Of a DNA stretch of 64,000 nt, positions 20,906 to 33,299 are shown piece after piece. Location: the NCBI GenBank assembly GCA_013396655.1, contig WBMV01006503.1, positions 759,896 through 823,895 of the forward strand. The letters are read 5' to 3'. The notes beneath the pieces are model-generated. The model was not told the origin of the DNA, made no database searches, and saw nothing but the letters and a program-made list of their open reading frames with translations. Each line of letters starts with the position of its first letter. Position 1 is the stretch's first letter. This stretch comes from Campylorhamphus procurvoides. Lineage: Eukaryota > Chordata > Aves > Passeriformes > Dendrocolaptidae. The position numbers and the translations under genes are program-made.

Positions 20906-21966
20906 TGATTAATGTTTGGAGTTAAGCCTGTATTTGAAAACATGTTAGAACCATGATTTTGATAATGGAAAAGATGATGTTGTGAAACGTGACCTTTGAA
21001 GATTGCTTCTGGATAATTATGCTTTTAAGTAATTTTAACCTGACCTGGGCAAGTATTTTTTAAAACTATTTTTAAAAATATGTCAAAAATATATTTTGAA
21101 TTTTTGTTAAATTATATCTGCTATAAAACCCAAAGTCTGTGTCTGTTTTCAGTCACTTGAGATTTCTAAATCACTCATAGCTGATGCTGTTTGCACTCAG
21201 CAGGCAAGGAGAGGGGAATAGCACCCAAAAGATAGGATAGTGGGATCTATATTTGTGGGAGGACAGGTAACTTTCACCTGCTAGCTCTGGATGAGGCTGA
21301 GTTTTTGTGTCTCATACAGTATGGAACCAGTGTCACTACCATGATAGGAAGCATCAGTTTACTCAGCTACTCAGAAAAATTTGTGTAGTTGAGTGCCCCT
21401 TCCAACCCCTTGCTGGTTATGTGAGAATAACCAAGTCTTTACTCTTTCATCTGTGTAAGTAATTTTAGCCCCTCCATTCCCATTTCTGGAGGACAGTTTT
21501 CTTGGTTCTGTTCATTAGTGAAAAAGAGCCATGACAATCATAAGCGTACAGAACTTAAAATTATGTATGAGACTTTCCTTGCAATGCACTTTGTCTCATG
21601 CCCTTGGAAGCAGAGGAGGAAGTTTTGGGGGAGAAGAAATTGTAAGGTTCTGTTTCGTCACTCATGTGAGGGCACACATCTTTGGAGTTAATATGACATC
21701 TGAAAAATAAAAACAATTTAAAGACGGTTCCTTGTAAGGAAAGCTGAAAGAAGGAACAGAAAAGCATGTCATCATTTATTTTCTGTGCCATTTTAATCAC
21801 TTTCTTACATTATGAAAAGGAAACTTGCATTGGTTTTGCATTTCTGAATGGTTTGAAGACCATGCAGGCCTTTTCTGCATCTTGTGATGCATTTCTGTTT
21901 ACAAATCAACAAAATTAAGGCTGGATCCTGGCCATATAGCTCAGTGTCTCCTCCCTGTCTGAAAGT

Positions 21967-21992
21967 CTTCATGAGACAGGAGTCTCATGAAG
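21967..21992. repeat. Perfect 11-bp inverted repeat, 4-nt loop
   Basis: CTTCATGAGAC, loop AGGA, GTCTCATGAAG. The stem is perfect. No protein or RNA family was recognised. Confidence 0.85.
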
Positions 21993-22191
21993 GAGACTCT
22001 GGCAATTTCAATGAGAACTGAATTGGGGGACAGCTGAGAAAGTTGTTATTTCCTCTCCATTATTGCTATGAAGTTGTTCAGCTGCTTCTGTTTCCCTGTG
22101 TTTGACAATCTAGTTCTCCCACTCCCAGCCCTTTGTCTTGCCAGCTCTTCCCCAAGACAGAGCACGGCACATACGTAGCCTTTGCTGCCTT

Positions 22192-22378
22192 CATAGAATC
22201 ATGAATGTTGGAAAAGGCCTCCAAGATCATCAAGTCCAACCTTTGACCTACTGCCACCATGCCCACTAAACCATATTGCACAGTGCCACATCCACTCATT
22301 TTTTGAACACTCCAGGGATGGTGACTCCACCACTTCCCTGGGCAGCCACTTCCAGTGCTTAATGGTTCGTTTTTGCTT
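22192..22378 (-). mobile_element. CR1 LINE 3' end fragment
   Basis: On the plus strand it begins catagaatcatgaatgttgg and continues 'aaggcctccaagatcatcaagtccaacc', the reverse complement of a CR1 3' end of the type with the ATTCTATG terminal octamer. It is truncated at about 190 bp, as is usual for CR1. Confidence 0.88.
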
Positions 22379-24467
22379 GTGGGCCATGCTCTTCTGCAGC
22401 CTCTGATGTGTTCTGCATGAAATGCTTAAATCTACTGATGCTAGTCCCTAAAAATATCTGGGTGCCATAAAAAGAATACTTGTCTAGCACTCTGAAAGCC
22501 CTCTTGTGGCAGCCTGTTTTGTGTTGTCATTATCTTATCAGCATACCCTGCATCTTTCTACATAGATGAAAAACCTCGTATTTGTTTTAGCTAGTTTAAA
22601 CAAATTATTAAACAATAAACTGGAAAAGAACACCACTTACCTTATTGCAGGAAGAGAGAAAGGCAAGACAATGTTTTCCCTAGCTCTGATGTACCACTGG
22701 TGCAAATAAGACATGAAGAATTTTACATCAAGTCCATATGGGCAGTTTAATACTAGTATTTAATGAAATAAGTAGTATTGAATGACTTCTGTAATGCTCT
22801 GATGGCACAGCAGTTATGCTGAGGCCTCAAACAAGTAATCTTGTGTTTTGTGGCAGCTTATGTCTGCTAAAACAACTATTAATTAAAGGACTTGCTAAAT
22901 CTATTTAAGCCGTTACAGCAACTTCCAAGTAGATTATTAAAAGCACGAGCTCAGCAGTGGTGGTAGGGTACAAGCTGATACAGAGCAACCAGTGCTACCC
23001 AACAGAAAACTGAAACACTAATAGCTTTTGAGCCTAAATTTTTATATTCCAAATGTGGGGGGCTGGTTGACCGCTTCCCTGCCACAGAGCTCCTGGTCTG
23101 TCATACTCCTGTCAAGAGAAGGAAGTCCCTGCAGTTTAAGGCATCTGCTGAGGAGATAGTTTTGACAGGACCTCACATATTAGACTGGAGAGTTTCCTGG
23201 CATTCCCGATGACTTTTCTTTCTCTCCTCCCCTCTATGTTAATAAAACAGCAAGTTAGCAAAGCAGAAACTGGAGTGCTGCCTTGCCATATGCCAGCAGC
23301 CCAGGCACATGCTGGCCATGTGGCACAGGGGAGGAAATTTGCACCTTCCTGAGAAGGGGTTGGGTACCGCCTGCTTACTGCAATCAGTCTGTGTATCCAG
23401 GTCCCTAAGGGGGAGAGAAGACATGAAATGGACACTTTTTGATGGTCTCACCTCATGCTGCCTGACACAAGGAGGAAAATCTGGTAAGAAACAGTCTGCT
23501 TTCTTGGGTGTTAAAACACCCACTTCTTTGTCCTGTGCTAGCAGGATGTGTTTTTTGGGTGCCTGAGCTATTCCAGATTGTTTGATGAATGGCTTAGTGA
23601 AGGAAAGAGCTCAGAAGATCAAGATTTGTGTGACTAGTAAGAGACTGATAATGTAGCAAGCAACAATATATAAGTAATGCCCAATAGTCATTGCAAAAAA
23701 TTAGGATGCTGTCAGTGGTCATAGGATTGCAGAGTAGGAGGGTTCTGTAACCTATAGATCCCTTATATGCCCCCTTCTGATACTTGGGTAGATGTTGTCT
23801 GATTCTGGCCTGTGAGAGATTTTCTATTTCAGCTTCTTTTTCTGAAAGATATTTCAAGGCTTCAGTGTTTTCTCAAGTCAATCATAAGCTCCTCCTGGGG
23901 TTGGCCTCACAGAGTAAGAAAGAGAAAAATAATCTGTCACTCCTGCAGCAAGTTCATTGGCCTGGGGAAGCAAGTAAACAGAGCTGCTATGCTTACTTTC
24001 TTTGGAGTTCAGCAGCTCTTGCTGTGAAACTGAAAGAAATTGTAGCCAGTTTCCAGAGCAACCAACTTTAAATGGTACAAAATGCCAAATTTCTGTAGGT
24101 GAGAGCTGCAGTTAGAGAACACAGACCCAAAACCTGCACTGGAAAAGCAGAACAGGCACTACGAGGTACACATGGGCTTTGGTATCACTGCGTTAATTAG
24201 AGGTCTGATGTTCTTTTATTATTGATATAATTATATCACTCTAATCAGTAGTGGGGATGCTTTTTTAGGAGTAAGGTTTATTTTCCTTTCCTCATGTCAA
24301 TACCTTACAGCTGACAGGTGGTGTGGATTTACACGTGCTGGCCACCATGGCAGGGTCCGACTCTAGGAGTCCACTGACTAAAGTCCAAGTGAAGGTTTCT
24401 GGTTCCTCTTTTGTTTGTTCTCAGGTTACAGCTTGAGTTCAGTGCCTCCAGAGAGGGGCCCCTCCCC

Positions 24468-24640
24468 CAGATCATGCCGCTCAGTTATGCCCATACCACC
24501 CATCACTCAATCCACAAGTCTAGTCACTTAATTCAGGTTGGTGGTCTCTTGATTTCTTATTGGTTTTCCCTGCTGCTGGGCTGGCCTTCCTCTGAAGTTG
24601 CCTCATTCTCTTGGAATTGTTTCCTTCGTCCTTGCATTCT
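24468..24640 (-). repeat. Direct repeat A at the integrase side of the ERV (possible LTR piece)
   Basis: It contains the blocks cctcattctcttggaattgt and tccacaagtc.agtcactta and matches repeat B over about 170 bp at roughly four-fifths identity by eye. It has the same orientation as repeat B. Placement at the two ends of pol suggests paired LTR fragments, but no TG...CA ends were defined. Confidence 0.7.
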
Positions 24641-24899
24641 AGAAAACAACAGGAACCAAAACATCTCTGCATGAAAGGGTTTAATACCTGAACTAGGATA
24701 ACCATTCTAGAATCCTAAGGTATGGAAGAAAATCCAGTAATAAAACAGGTTGAAACCATCTGGCCCTCCTGTCTTGTACATGTTTTTGTATTCCTTGTAA
24801 AAATTTGTAACTTGATCATCTCCATCTCAGAGGGTGGTTGTAGGAGGCACAGAGGTTACAGATACAGCTAATGTCTGCCAAATACTATTTCTGCTGGTG

Positions 24900-25740
24900 A
24901 CAGCCCCAGAGTGTAGCAAGATTTCTAATACCCCATAGCACTATTCCTAGAAGCTGTCATCTCTCCATGTATTTTATCATGAAACCACCTGGCCAAAATC
25001 ATTAAATATTTTCCTGGTAAAATGGGTTATCTCCTAATAGTCCAAATTCCAGTCTCATCTTTCACAGCCTCCCAACTTTCCCATTGAACCTGAGTAAACT
25101 CTGCATATATTTGGGCTGGATTATTGATATCTGGTCAACCATAAGCAGAGGGAGTTAATATGGTGGCACACTCAATTATAGGTTGGTGGGCAGCAGCTTT
25201 AGTTGCTTTATCTGCCAATTCATTATTTGTTCCACTTTTGCTGGTTCCTTTTGTACGAGCTGAGCAATGTAGTACAGCAATTTCCCGTGGAAGCTGAATA
25301 GCTTTCAACAGCATTCAGATTTCGGTTCCATTAGAAATACTCTTTTTTGCTGAGGTAAGGAAGCTTCATTCTTTCCAGAGCATACCCATTGCATGACACA
25401 CTCCGAAAACCTATTTGGAATAAGAATAAATGTTGCTGATGTCCCCACCAGGCTGCTCTTGCTAATTTATTTAATTCAGATCCTTGCGTACCCATCAAGG
25501 CTTGTAGAGGTTCTGTTTCAAGTACCTCTAGGTTTCTTGCTACTACACAGTCCGTGTGTCATTTTCCATTCGCATAGTATGAAGATCTCTTGGTGAAAAG
25601 GGTTAGGTTGATCCTGCAGATCTTCCTGTGTGCAGCTGGAAGCACAATCATGATGGAGCTCATTGTCAGAAGGAACGGGCAATAAAGTTGCTGGATTCAG
25701 AATATTACATCTTTTTAAATTAATATTATCCTAATTTAAA
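24900..25740 (-). pseudogene. pol: ERV RNase H and integrase N-terminus remnant
   Basis: Scattered stops interrupt the minus-strand reading. The clearest signal is the end of RNase H at 25191-25233. About 200 bp further lies the start of integrase, with a His-x3-His pair at about 24960-25015. The Cys-x2-Cys half and catalytic core are not recognised. Confidence 0.6.
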
Positions 25741-25744
25741 ATCA

Positions 25745-26345
25745 TTAATACATAGTGACGTGTGCCCTTTGTGGGGAAAATGCTTGTGTAGCATGTTGCT
25801 TAAAAATCAGTGTTACTTCATGAGAGACATAGAGGGTTGTTGGGTGACCCGGGTTAATGGCCTGCTTCCTTCTGTGACAGTCGCTGCTCCTGCTGTTGCT
25901 CTCCCAGGAGGCATTCCCCTCCTCTAAAGGATGCTGGAGAGCCGAGCACTCAGCCACAGGGCGGCGGTGTGACCATGCTCCTGAGTAAGGACCGTACTCG
26001 CCACTCCTTTGTTATCACGCACACATAGTTCAAAGGATTTGGAGCGATCCGGCAATCCCAGTGCTGGAGCAGAAGATAAAGCTCCTTTTCGTGCTCTGGA
26101 CCCCGCAGTATAGACCCCACTCCCTCTGCCTTGGTAGCTTCTGCCCCTGTACCGGGAGTCTGCAGTATCCTACTGTGCCTAAAAATCCTCACAAGATCTT
26201 TCAAGTCATCTTTAAGCAAACAGGAGAGTATCATAGGAGACCCAGTAAACCTTTGGGGCAAGAAGGTCCATGTTAGTTGTTGATCTTTCCATGGGAATGC
26301 AAACAGATGCTGGCTGTGTTCTGCTGCAGGAATGTCACAACTGAG
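25745..26345 (-). pseudogene. pol: ERV reverse transcriptase and connection remnant
   Basis: A minus-strand frame is open from about 26345 down to 25950 and continues in another frame to about 25745. The first part has the block before the catalytic site of retroviral RT, with the Leu-Pro-Gln turn and a Phe-Thr-Gly-Ser-Pro-type motif. The YxDD active-site region is not recognisable. The second part resembles the region between RT and RNase H. The upstream end stops abruptly where repeat B starts, so the N-terminal half of RT is deleted. Confidence 0.7.
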
Positions 26346-26351
26346 TAGTCC

Positions 26352-26523
26352 CAGATTGTGCCCCTCAATTACACCTGCACCATCTGTTGTTCAGTCCACA
26401 AGTCCACTCACTTACTTCTGGTCAGTGGTGTCTTGATTTCGTATTAGTTTTCATTGTTGCTGGGTTGGCCGCCTTCTGAAGTTACCTCATTCTCTTGGAA
26501 TTGTCTCCTTCATCCTTATCTTC
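26352..26523 (-). repeat. Direct repeat B at the RT side of the ERV (possible LTR piece)
   Basis: Partner of repeat A, same orientation, about 1.88 kb away. It abuts the truncated RT directly, so a deletion must have removed everything from the leader to the middle of RT. Confidence 0.7.
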
Positions 26524-29500
26524 TTCATTTCACTCACATCTGCTGGATTCAGCTGGTTCTGTGTTAGCAGCCTCAGTTTTGTCAAAAAATTTCCTGTCAG
26601 CCCTTGCAGCATAGAGCTTCAAGTGCTTTAGTTACTAGTGCTAAGCAACTAATGCTAAATGAGTCTTTTTAGAGAGAATAGTTAAACCTTTTCTATAACA
26701 CGTGAATAAGGTATAAGTTGCAGTCATTACTGATTCTTAGAGTGCTACTTCTAAGCTGGTTCAAGTGAGGCCATGTTCATTGTCTCTGAGAGAACCTCAC
26801 AGTGTGGTTTTCTTGGCACATAAAAAAACTTGTGAGAATTAAATTTGCTGAAATATTTGTCATTCATTTTCTTTCTTTTCCTAGGTTCTCAAAATCTTTT
26901 AAGTTCCAGCTGGGAAAAAAGTTTATTCTTGCACATATATACATGTATAAACATAATTGGAAAGTATGTCCCTCTCATAATAGAAGCTTTCAAAGGTCTA
27001 TTTTCTAGTGTTTTCAATTATATATGTGTATACACATACACACACACACACACATTGTGACCTTTTATCCAATTCAACTATATATGTTTATATAAGAACA
27101 AGTACTGTCATTAGCTCCCCTCCTCCAGGAGTTGTCTCATTCATTAAAGAAATGAAGCATTTGTTTATGAAATGATAAATAAAAGTGAAAAAAGTGGAAA
27201 AAGTGTTGCCATCGCAGATTTCCAAAGTAACAGGAAAATCTCAATGTTCTATCTCAACTAAATCTCAGCCAAAAAAATGCACCTTCTGTTATGCCTTGAA
27301 AGAATATTCCTGGTACTTTTCTTCCTATTTCCCACCCAAGGACAACAAAAACAACAGCAACAAAGAACCATAATCTGATATTTTGAGTGTAAAAACCAGG
27401 ATAGGTTTATCAAGTTGAAATTTCCTGGGTTTTCTTCTGTTTAAAATATGATCAATGAGAGCACAAAAAATAAACATTGAGTAACATTTATCAGGAACTG
27501 TTTAATTAGAAAAGGGTACTACCATTTATCCCAATACTTGTCTGTACACAAAAGTCGGGGTGTTAAAATAGCCAGGGACAACTTTTTGCTTGAAATAAAG
27601 AAAATGTTTGCAGTTACCATTATACTGCATTCACATTATACTGCAATACCTTATTATTGAAAAACAAAACAAAACCAAATGACAAACCAAAAACCTAGAC
27701 TGGGAAAGCTGCCTCTTGTAAGGCATCAATCTGACTGAGAAAGGTTTATGTACTGTATATCAATGGAAGCTGTCTTTGTTTTTCTTGCATTTTAATTAAA
27801 CTGTTCCTTATACATAAATGGTGAAAACAGAACTCAGTTCACAATTAATTACTGCCTTTCAGAGCTGAGTTATGGTGCAAGAACAGCCATGAGACACTGG
27901 TTCCACTGCTGGGCAATCAATGCCACAAATAAACATTCCTGCTCTTTAGCATACTTATGAGCATTTTATATGCTCTGAAAAGCAAGTCGGGCATTCGAAT
28001 ATATGGCATTGTTTCCCCAACAGAGGACGAATGAGCAGGACACAGGTACACACACGGCTGGCAAATGTGCTTTGCTCTACCAAATGCCCAAAGCAAAGGA
28101 GTTAGAAAGGAGACAGTTCAAGAAAAACATTTCTGTGACCTTGCAATTGCTGGAACTGCATGTTCTCCCTCCCTGCTTTGTTTTTAAGCTATCAACATAA
28201 CTTTTCAGATGAGTTAATGTGAAAAGTAAACACTCATTTAAAAAAATTGATGAAATACTTCAGTGGGGGGGAGAGGGTGGGAGAACTGGATTCAAGTGAC
28301 AGCTTTATAAGTAGTGCTTGCTAATTCCTGACAGCTCTCATTAGTTACTGATCCAATACTATTAATGCAGCCAGAACTGCCAGGTGCAGACCAGGCTCCT
28401 GTGTGCCATTGCTTAACAAGCATTGAGCAAAAGGTTGTTTAAGTCCCCTAAGTCTGAGCCTGTTTGGGTGCCAAATAATTCGTCATTTTAAAACCCTGTT
28501 TGTTCAGGAGGCTGCATGGTGTCTAGGGGATAGATAGGCATCTTCCTCAGTTAATATCTGGTGGATGGTGAATATCAGACATTGTGTTTGTATCCCCTTT
28601 GCACAAAAATTCCATGATCCTTCAAAACTTTTCTCAAGTTTTGGAAGGAAACCCTCAAATTCAAAAGGCTGCTGCTTATGTGAGTAGTAAACAGAGTTCC
28701 CTGCATTAGCCACTGGCTTTATCCATCCTGGCAAATCTGATAGCACATTTTCCCCTGGCTAGCACTTAATTTTAAGTAAAAAAATCACTTTGCTGTTGGA
28801 TTATATTGTGCACAGCACATTGCAGCAGTGGATACATTGGGGGGTAAAACTGGTATAGAGATTAATTCCCTTACTAGCTTCACAGACAGGTCTCTTATGG
28901 AGATACTGTTTTGTCCCATGTACAAAACCTAACCAGAGTGATGCTGGTACACAAGCAGTGATTGTCCTCCCTTAAGATGGAAGGAAGAGCTTTGCCTTCC
29001 CCTCAGTTCTGCTTCAGCGTCTTGTATCTCAAAGTCCCTCATCACTGTCTGTAGTTGCCACCCTCCTTTCTGCCCTGCTTCCCTAGGCATTATCACAATA
29101 ACAAGCCCTCTGTTTTACATTTGCAGCTTTCCTAATATTTTTTTATTCAGCTATTGCACTAAAACCAAGTCTTGCCAGGTGTTGTTGCATTGAAGTGATT
29201 GAGGAGACAATGACAGGTCCTGAAAGATGATAAATACTCATAGCAACTACCTTGCTGACTGTTCACTTCATGGAAACAATAATAGGGCAAACATCTAAGA
29301 TGTTATCTCTTGTTGACATGATTTTTAAAAAAAAAATCACAATAGGACAGTGCTGTTTGAATTTAAGCCACTAATGCCAGGGGATTCCTACTCCAGGTGA
29401 TGTATTTTCCTTCAGTGTCTTCCTCTTTCTAGAAAAATGCTCTGTACCTGCCTGTCAGCTCATGTCTGATGTTCATTAGCCCTTTTCCCAGCATGCAGAA

Positions 29501-29988
29501 TCACGTTAAGAGAGGGATTAAGCTTGGCCTTTTTCCTGTTAATCCAGTACTAATGCAATAGTTATTTATACTGCCGAAACCTCCCACATTTTCTCTCCTG
29601 GACAGCTGGCATACCTCGCTGCTGAGCAGAGCCAAAGGCTGACTGCTCTTCCCAGCGGCAATGGCTGTGTCTGTCCTGCCTAGACCACTGTCCTGTCTCC
29701 TGCAGGAGGCAGCAGGCTCCATGTTTCAGAGTGTACTGATTCTCTGCAAACGTGAGAGAAGGACTGTTCTGTAATCCTTAAGCCTTTTTGTGTCTTCTGA
29801 AGCTGCCCAGATGTGATGTCAGATAAGATACTCTATTGCTTTCATTGGTTTGGAGAAAGGATTCAAAACTCTGGTGTCTTGTTTATACAGTTAATAGTAA
29901 AATTCAGGCTAGATGAAATCGATGGATTTGGAGAGGGATTATTTAAGGTTTTTTTTGTTGTGGAATATGATGACTTTTTAGATGAAAA
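26524..29988. other. Intergenic stretch
   Basis: No gene recognised. It contains a CA microsatellite (27034-27054), a G-quadruplex motif (28264-28281) and plain AT-rich sequence. Several blocks (27590-27900, 29140-29350) are rich in short homeodomain-like AT motifs, which proves nothing by itself. Confidence 0.55.
27023..27056. repeat. TA/CA microsatellite
   Basis: tatatatgtgtatacacata followed by about ten CA units. Confidence 0.9.
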
Positions 29989-30085
29989 CATAGAATCACA
30001 GAATTGCTTGGATTGGAAGGGACCTTAAAGATCACCTAGTTCCACCCTTCCTGCCATGGGCAGGGACACCTTCCACCTTCCCTTC
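29989..30085 (-). mobile_element. CR1 3' tail fragment, antisense
   Basis: Plus strand: catagaatcacagaattgc, then 'gattggaagggaccttaaagatcacctagttccaccc'. This is the reverse complement of the extreme 3' end of CR1. Its truncated end meets the next CR1 head to head. Confidence 0.93.
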
Positions 30086-30090
30086 TACCT

Positions 30091-30411
30091 GGAGGGGTCT
30101 ACAAGAAAGCTGGTGAGGGACTTTTTACAAGGGCGTGTAGGGATGAGAAGAGAGGTAATGGCTTTATACTGAAAGAGAGAAGCTTTATATTAGATACTAG
30201 GAAGAAATTTTTCACTGTGAGAATGGTTAAGCACTGGAACAGGTTGCCCATAGAAGTTGAGGATGCCCCATCGTGGAAGTGATCAAGCCAGGTTGGATGG
30301 GGCTTGGAGCAACCTGGTCTAGTGGAAGGTGTCCCTGCCTGTGGCAGGGGGACTAGAACAAGATGACTTTTATGGTGCCTTCCAACCCAAACCATTTAAT
30401 GATTCTGTGAA
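30091..30411 (+). mobile_element. CR1 LINE 3' fragment, sense
   Basis: Plus strand: 'aggaagaaatttttcactgtgag', 'gcactggaacaggttgccca', 'gatgacttttatggtgccttccaacccaaacc' and the terminal octamer atgattctgtg. It is 5'-truncated. Confidence 0.95.
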
Positions 30412-33299
30412 ATAACTGTTCAGCATTCACCTCTCCCTGGTGTTTAATGCCACAATGACCACATGCCTGTGTATGCAATAGAGTTTGTACGTATTCTGCC
30501 TCAGATGTATCCTCACCCAGCTACACTCATTAGCAATTAGCCAGCTCGTTACTCTCCAGACTCTGCAGCAGCCGTGCCGCTCCAAGGGACATTTCGGTGG
30601 TGAGTGGAGCAGACGCTGGATGGCACCGATGCGCTGGGAAAGCAGCAGAATGCCTGGCCCAGGCTGAGCCTCCCCCGTCCTCCCCTCTCCCAGGAGCCAA
30701 AGGAGCACAGGGACTGTGACCAGAGTAATAGTGAACCACCAGTGTAATTCCCTTTGCTCCACTAGCCTCCAGAGAGGTGTCACAGGCCACGTTTACATAT
30801 CTGTAAATCTTCCTCTTTCGGTTCAGGGGTGAAATGAGAAGCGTTAGATATTTGCATTACCTCTCTCGCTTGGCCCAAACTTGCAATTTTTTTTGTAACT
30901 CATCTCAGCAGCAAAGAAGATGAGGCAGACTAGACTTTAACCTCACTTAAAAATCCTCAGAATCTTTCATCCATTTTGTTCTTGTGCCCTCATGTTGATC
31001 TGGGTGTGTTCAATCCTGGAGGCGGGAAATGATCATGGTTGTACTTTAGGTCCACCCTAGTGAGGCAGGCTGAAGGAAGCTGGAAAACTTCTGGGCAAAA
31101 CTGTGCTGTGAAGCAAGCAGATATGGGTCTTGATAGCAAGGGCAAGCGTTTTGTAATCAGATAGACAAACCCTGTTACTGTCCCAAAGTTGTCCAGGCAC
31201 AGCAGTTTTGAATTGTTTTCCCTACTTGCCTCCTGCCTAAAGCAAGGATTGTTTAAGTCTCCACACTTCTGTTCATATATGAACAGCCAATGGTTCTTGT
31301 GGGTTTCTCTTTTGGGATGCTTCGATCATTGGTACTTACACTCTGTAGGCTCCTAAATGTAGTGCTCACACAGAGACCAGCTCTCCATTTATACTGCCTA
31401 GCTGTGTGTAGATCTTCATGGGCCAGCAGCAGGGCCATGGGAATCTGGGTGCATGCAATGAGGCTGCAATGGGGCAAACCACAGGTATGACCCTGAGGTG
31501 ACATTGCTTCCCTCTGTTGGGCTTCCCTCAAGAAGCTGGAGCAGCTGAATCCCAATTTGCTCAAGTGGGTAATGACCTGAGCCAGAATTAAAAGGAGGTC
31601 CCTGCAGCAGGCAAAGGTGAGCAGCTGAAGGCAGGAATCTCCATGGGAGCTGGAAAAAGGGTTGAGGGGGGGAGCTGTAGATGAGGAATAGGAGCACCCG
31701 GAGCTCTTGGGGACAGTGCAATTCAATTGCCATTTACACGCAGTACAGGTTCAACAAAGGTGCAAAGAGGAGGAACAAGACATTTTGAGTTTTGTCCATA
31801 TCAGTGATTCTGATTTCCACCAGAGGAACCAAGTTCAGCATTCTGCCCTTGTAGGCCTGTCACAGAAAGAAAGACTATAGCAAATCCAAACATTTGGTTT
31901 TCTTACAAAAAAGGGACTTTAGGTAGCCTAAAGAAAAAAAAAAAGGAAAGAAAATAAAAATTACATGGAGCAGTTTACAGTTTCAGTTGAAATCCTTTCA
32001 GGCATTTTGGTAGGAGAGGGGAAGCAAGGGAAAATGTTACTGAAATGGAAATGTTTCATTCAGTGGAAAATTCTGACTTAATTTTTGAAAACATGAAAGA
32101 CTGCAGTCAAAACAGGAGCTGTCATGCCTCTGAAAAGTCACATTTTACGTTTGCAGCTGTCATTCTTGTCTTAGCGCTGAGATCCCGAGGTGACCCCTCA
32201 GCCTCTTCACCCTGGGAGGTGCTGGCTTCGCTCCTTGGGGAGAGGGAGGGATCCTGCTCTCTAGGAAAGCTGAAGAATACAGGAAACAAAGTGCAACTTT
32301 AGACCTTGTGACTTTAATTTTCCAGGTATTCACATCTCTGTTGTAGAATCTCAAAGGTCAGCTTCATTTTCTCTGAAATCCCACAATTTTGGAAAGACTA
32401 GTTTACACTCAAAAGCAGTTTCAGCATTAGCAGTGCCTATCAACAGTTACCAAGTTGACAAGAATCACTCTGGGACTGGTGCACCACAGCCTTTTCCATG
32501 TACCTCATGCTTTGTCCTCTCTTCTGCACAGTGGTAAACATGGGAGGAGAGACACAGGTAGCAGTCTTGGGTGAGGACACCTGGAGTAAAGGGAGGGGAC
32601 CAGGAGATGGGCAGAGGTATCCAGAAAGTGTAGGATGCATCCAGTCACTTCTAAGTCCTGCTTTTTAAGTCCCAATGAAACTGATCACATAAGATACTCA
32701 TGATGCTATCCATGGCAAACAAAACCTTGCAGAGCTCTGTGGTGTTGCCTGTCCCTTCCGTTGGCAGAGCACGCTGTCCCTCAGCTGACTGAACTGGACA
32801 GAGTTACTGGAGTCATGTTTCACATGCCTAAACTGTTCTTCAGTCATTTGTCTTAACACATCAGCAAGAGGAACATCTGCCTTCCTCAGGTCTTTAAGCA
32901 CTTTCTTATTTTCTTTTTTATTGTACTGTACAACTTAGTTTGCTGTCAATTGTTCTTCTCATGTGGTCCTGGTTGTTTTACAGTAGTTTGTTATAAAGGG
33001 GACGTGTTTTAAATGTTTCAAAGCTGTGAACTTGACCTTTGATAATTCCTACTTATCAAACTGTATCAGCTTCTAAATACTATTGAACTGAGCCTTCAAC
33101 ACCAAAGGAAAATCCATGCCCTTCTCCAAATGAGCACAGGTGATATGGTTTTGGTGGTTTTTAGGTTTTTATTTATATCTGAAGAAACCATAGGGGTAGT
33201 GGTTCATTCTGGGTCTTTAACTATACAGTAGCACTATATGTAGTAATTATAGTATCATAAAATCATTCACAAATCTGAAATGTGGAACTTAGCAGAACC
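30412..33299. other. Intergenic stretch
   Basis: No gene, RNA or repeat recognised. The minus-strand open frame at 31253-31726 lacks splice sites and coding character. A protein-like minus-strand stretch lies at 32698-32901 (see findings). Confidence 0.5.

Larger units (their letters stand above)
20906..24467. other. Intergenic stretch downstream of DDX24
   Basis: No exons found on either strand, though a tail-to-tail OTUB2 would be expected here from the human order. It holds a perfect 11-bp hairpin (21967-21992) and a minus-strand CR1 fragment (22192-22378). Confidence 0.6.
24468..26523 (-). mobile_element. Decayed class I (gammaretrovirus-like) ERV, pol remnant between direct repeats
   Basis: Read on the minus strand from high to low coordinates the pol parts are in viral order: reverse transcriptase (about 26345-25950), connection domain (about 25957-25745), RNase H with its conserved C-terminal Asn-Glu-Leu-Ala-Asp (about 25740-25180), and the N-terminal His-x3-His end of integrase (about 25015-24900). 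Stops and at least one frame change break it. A direct repeat of about 170 bp lies at each end. Gag, env and most of the integrase are missing. No intact viral product is possible. Confidence 0.75.

Noticed and set aside
31253..31726. 157-codon minus-strand frame
   Set aside because: Cys/Ser-rich with no domain, no polypyrimidine-AG before it and a competing overlapping frame on the same strand; likely chance.
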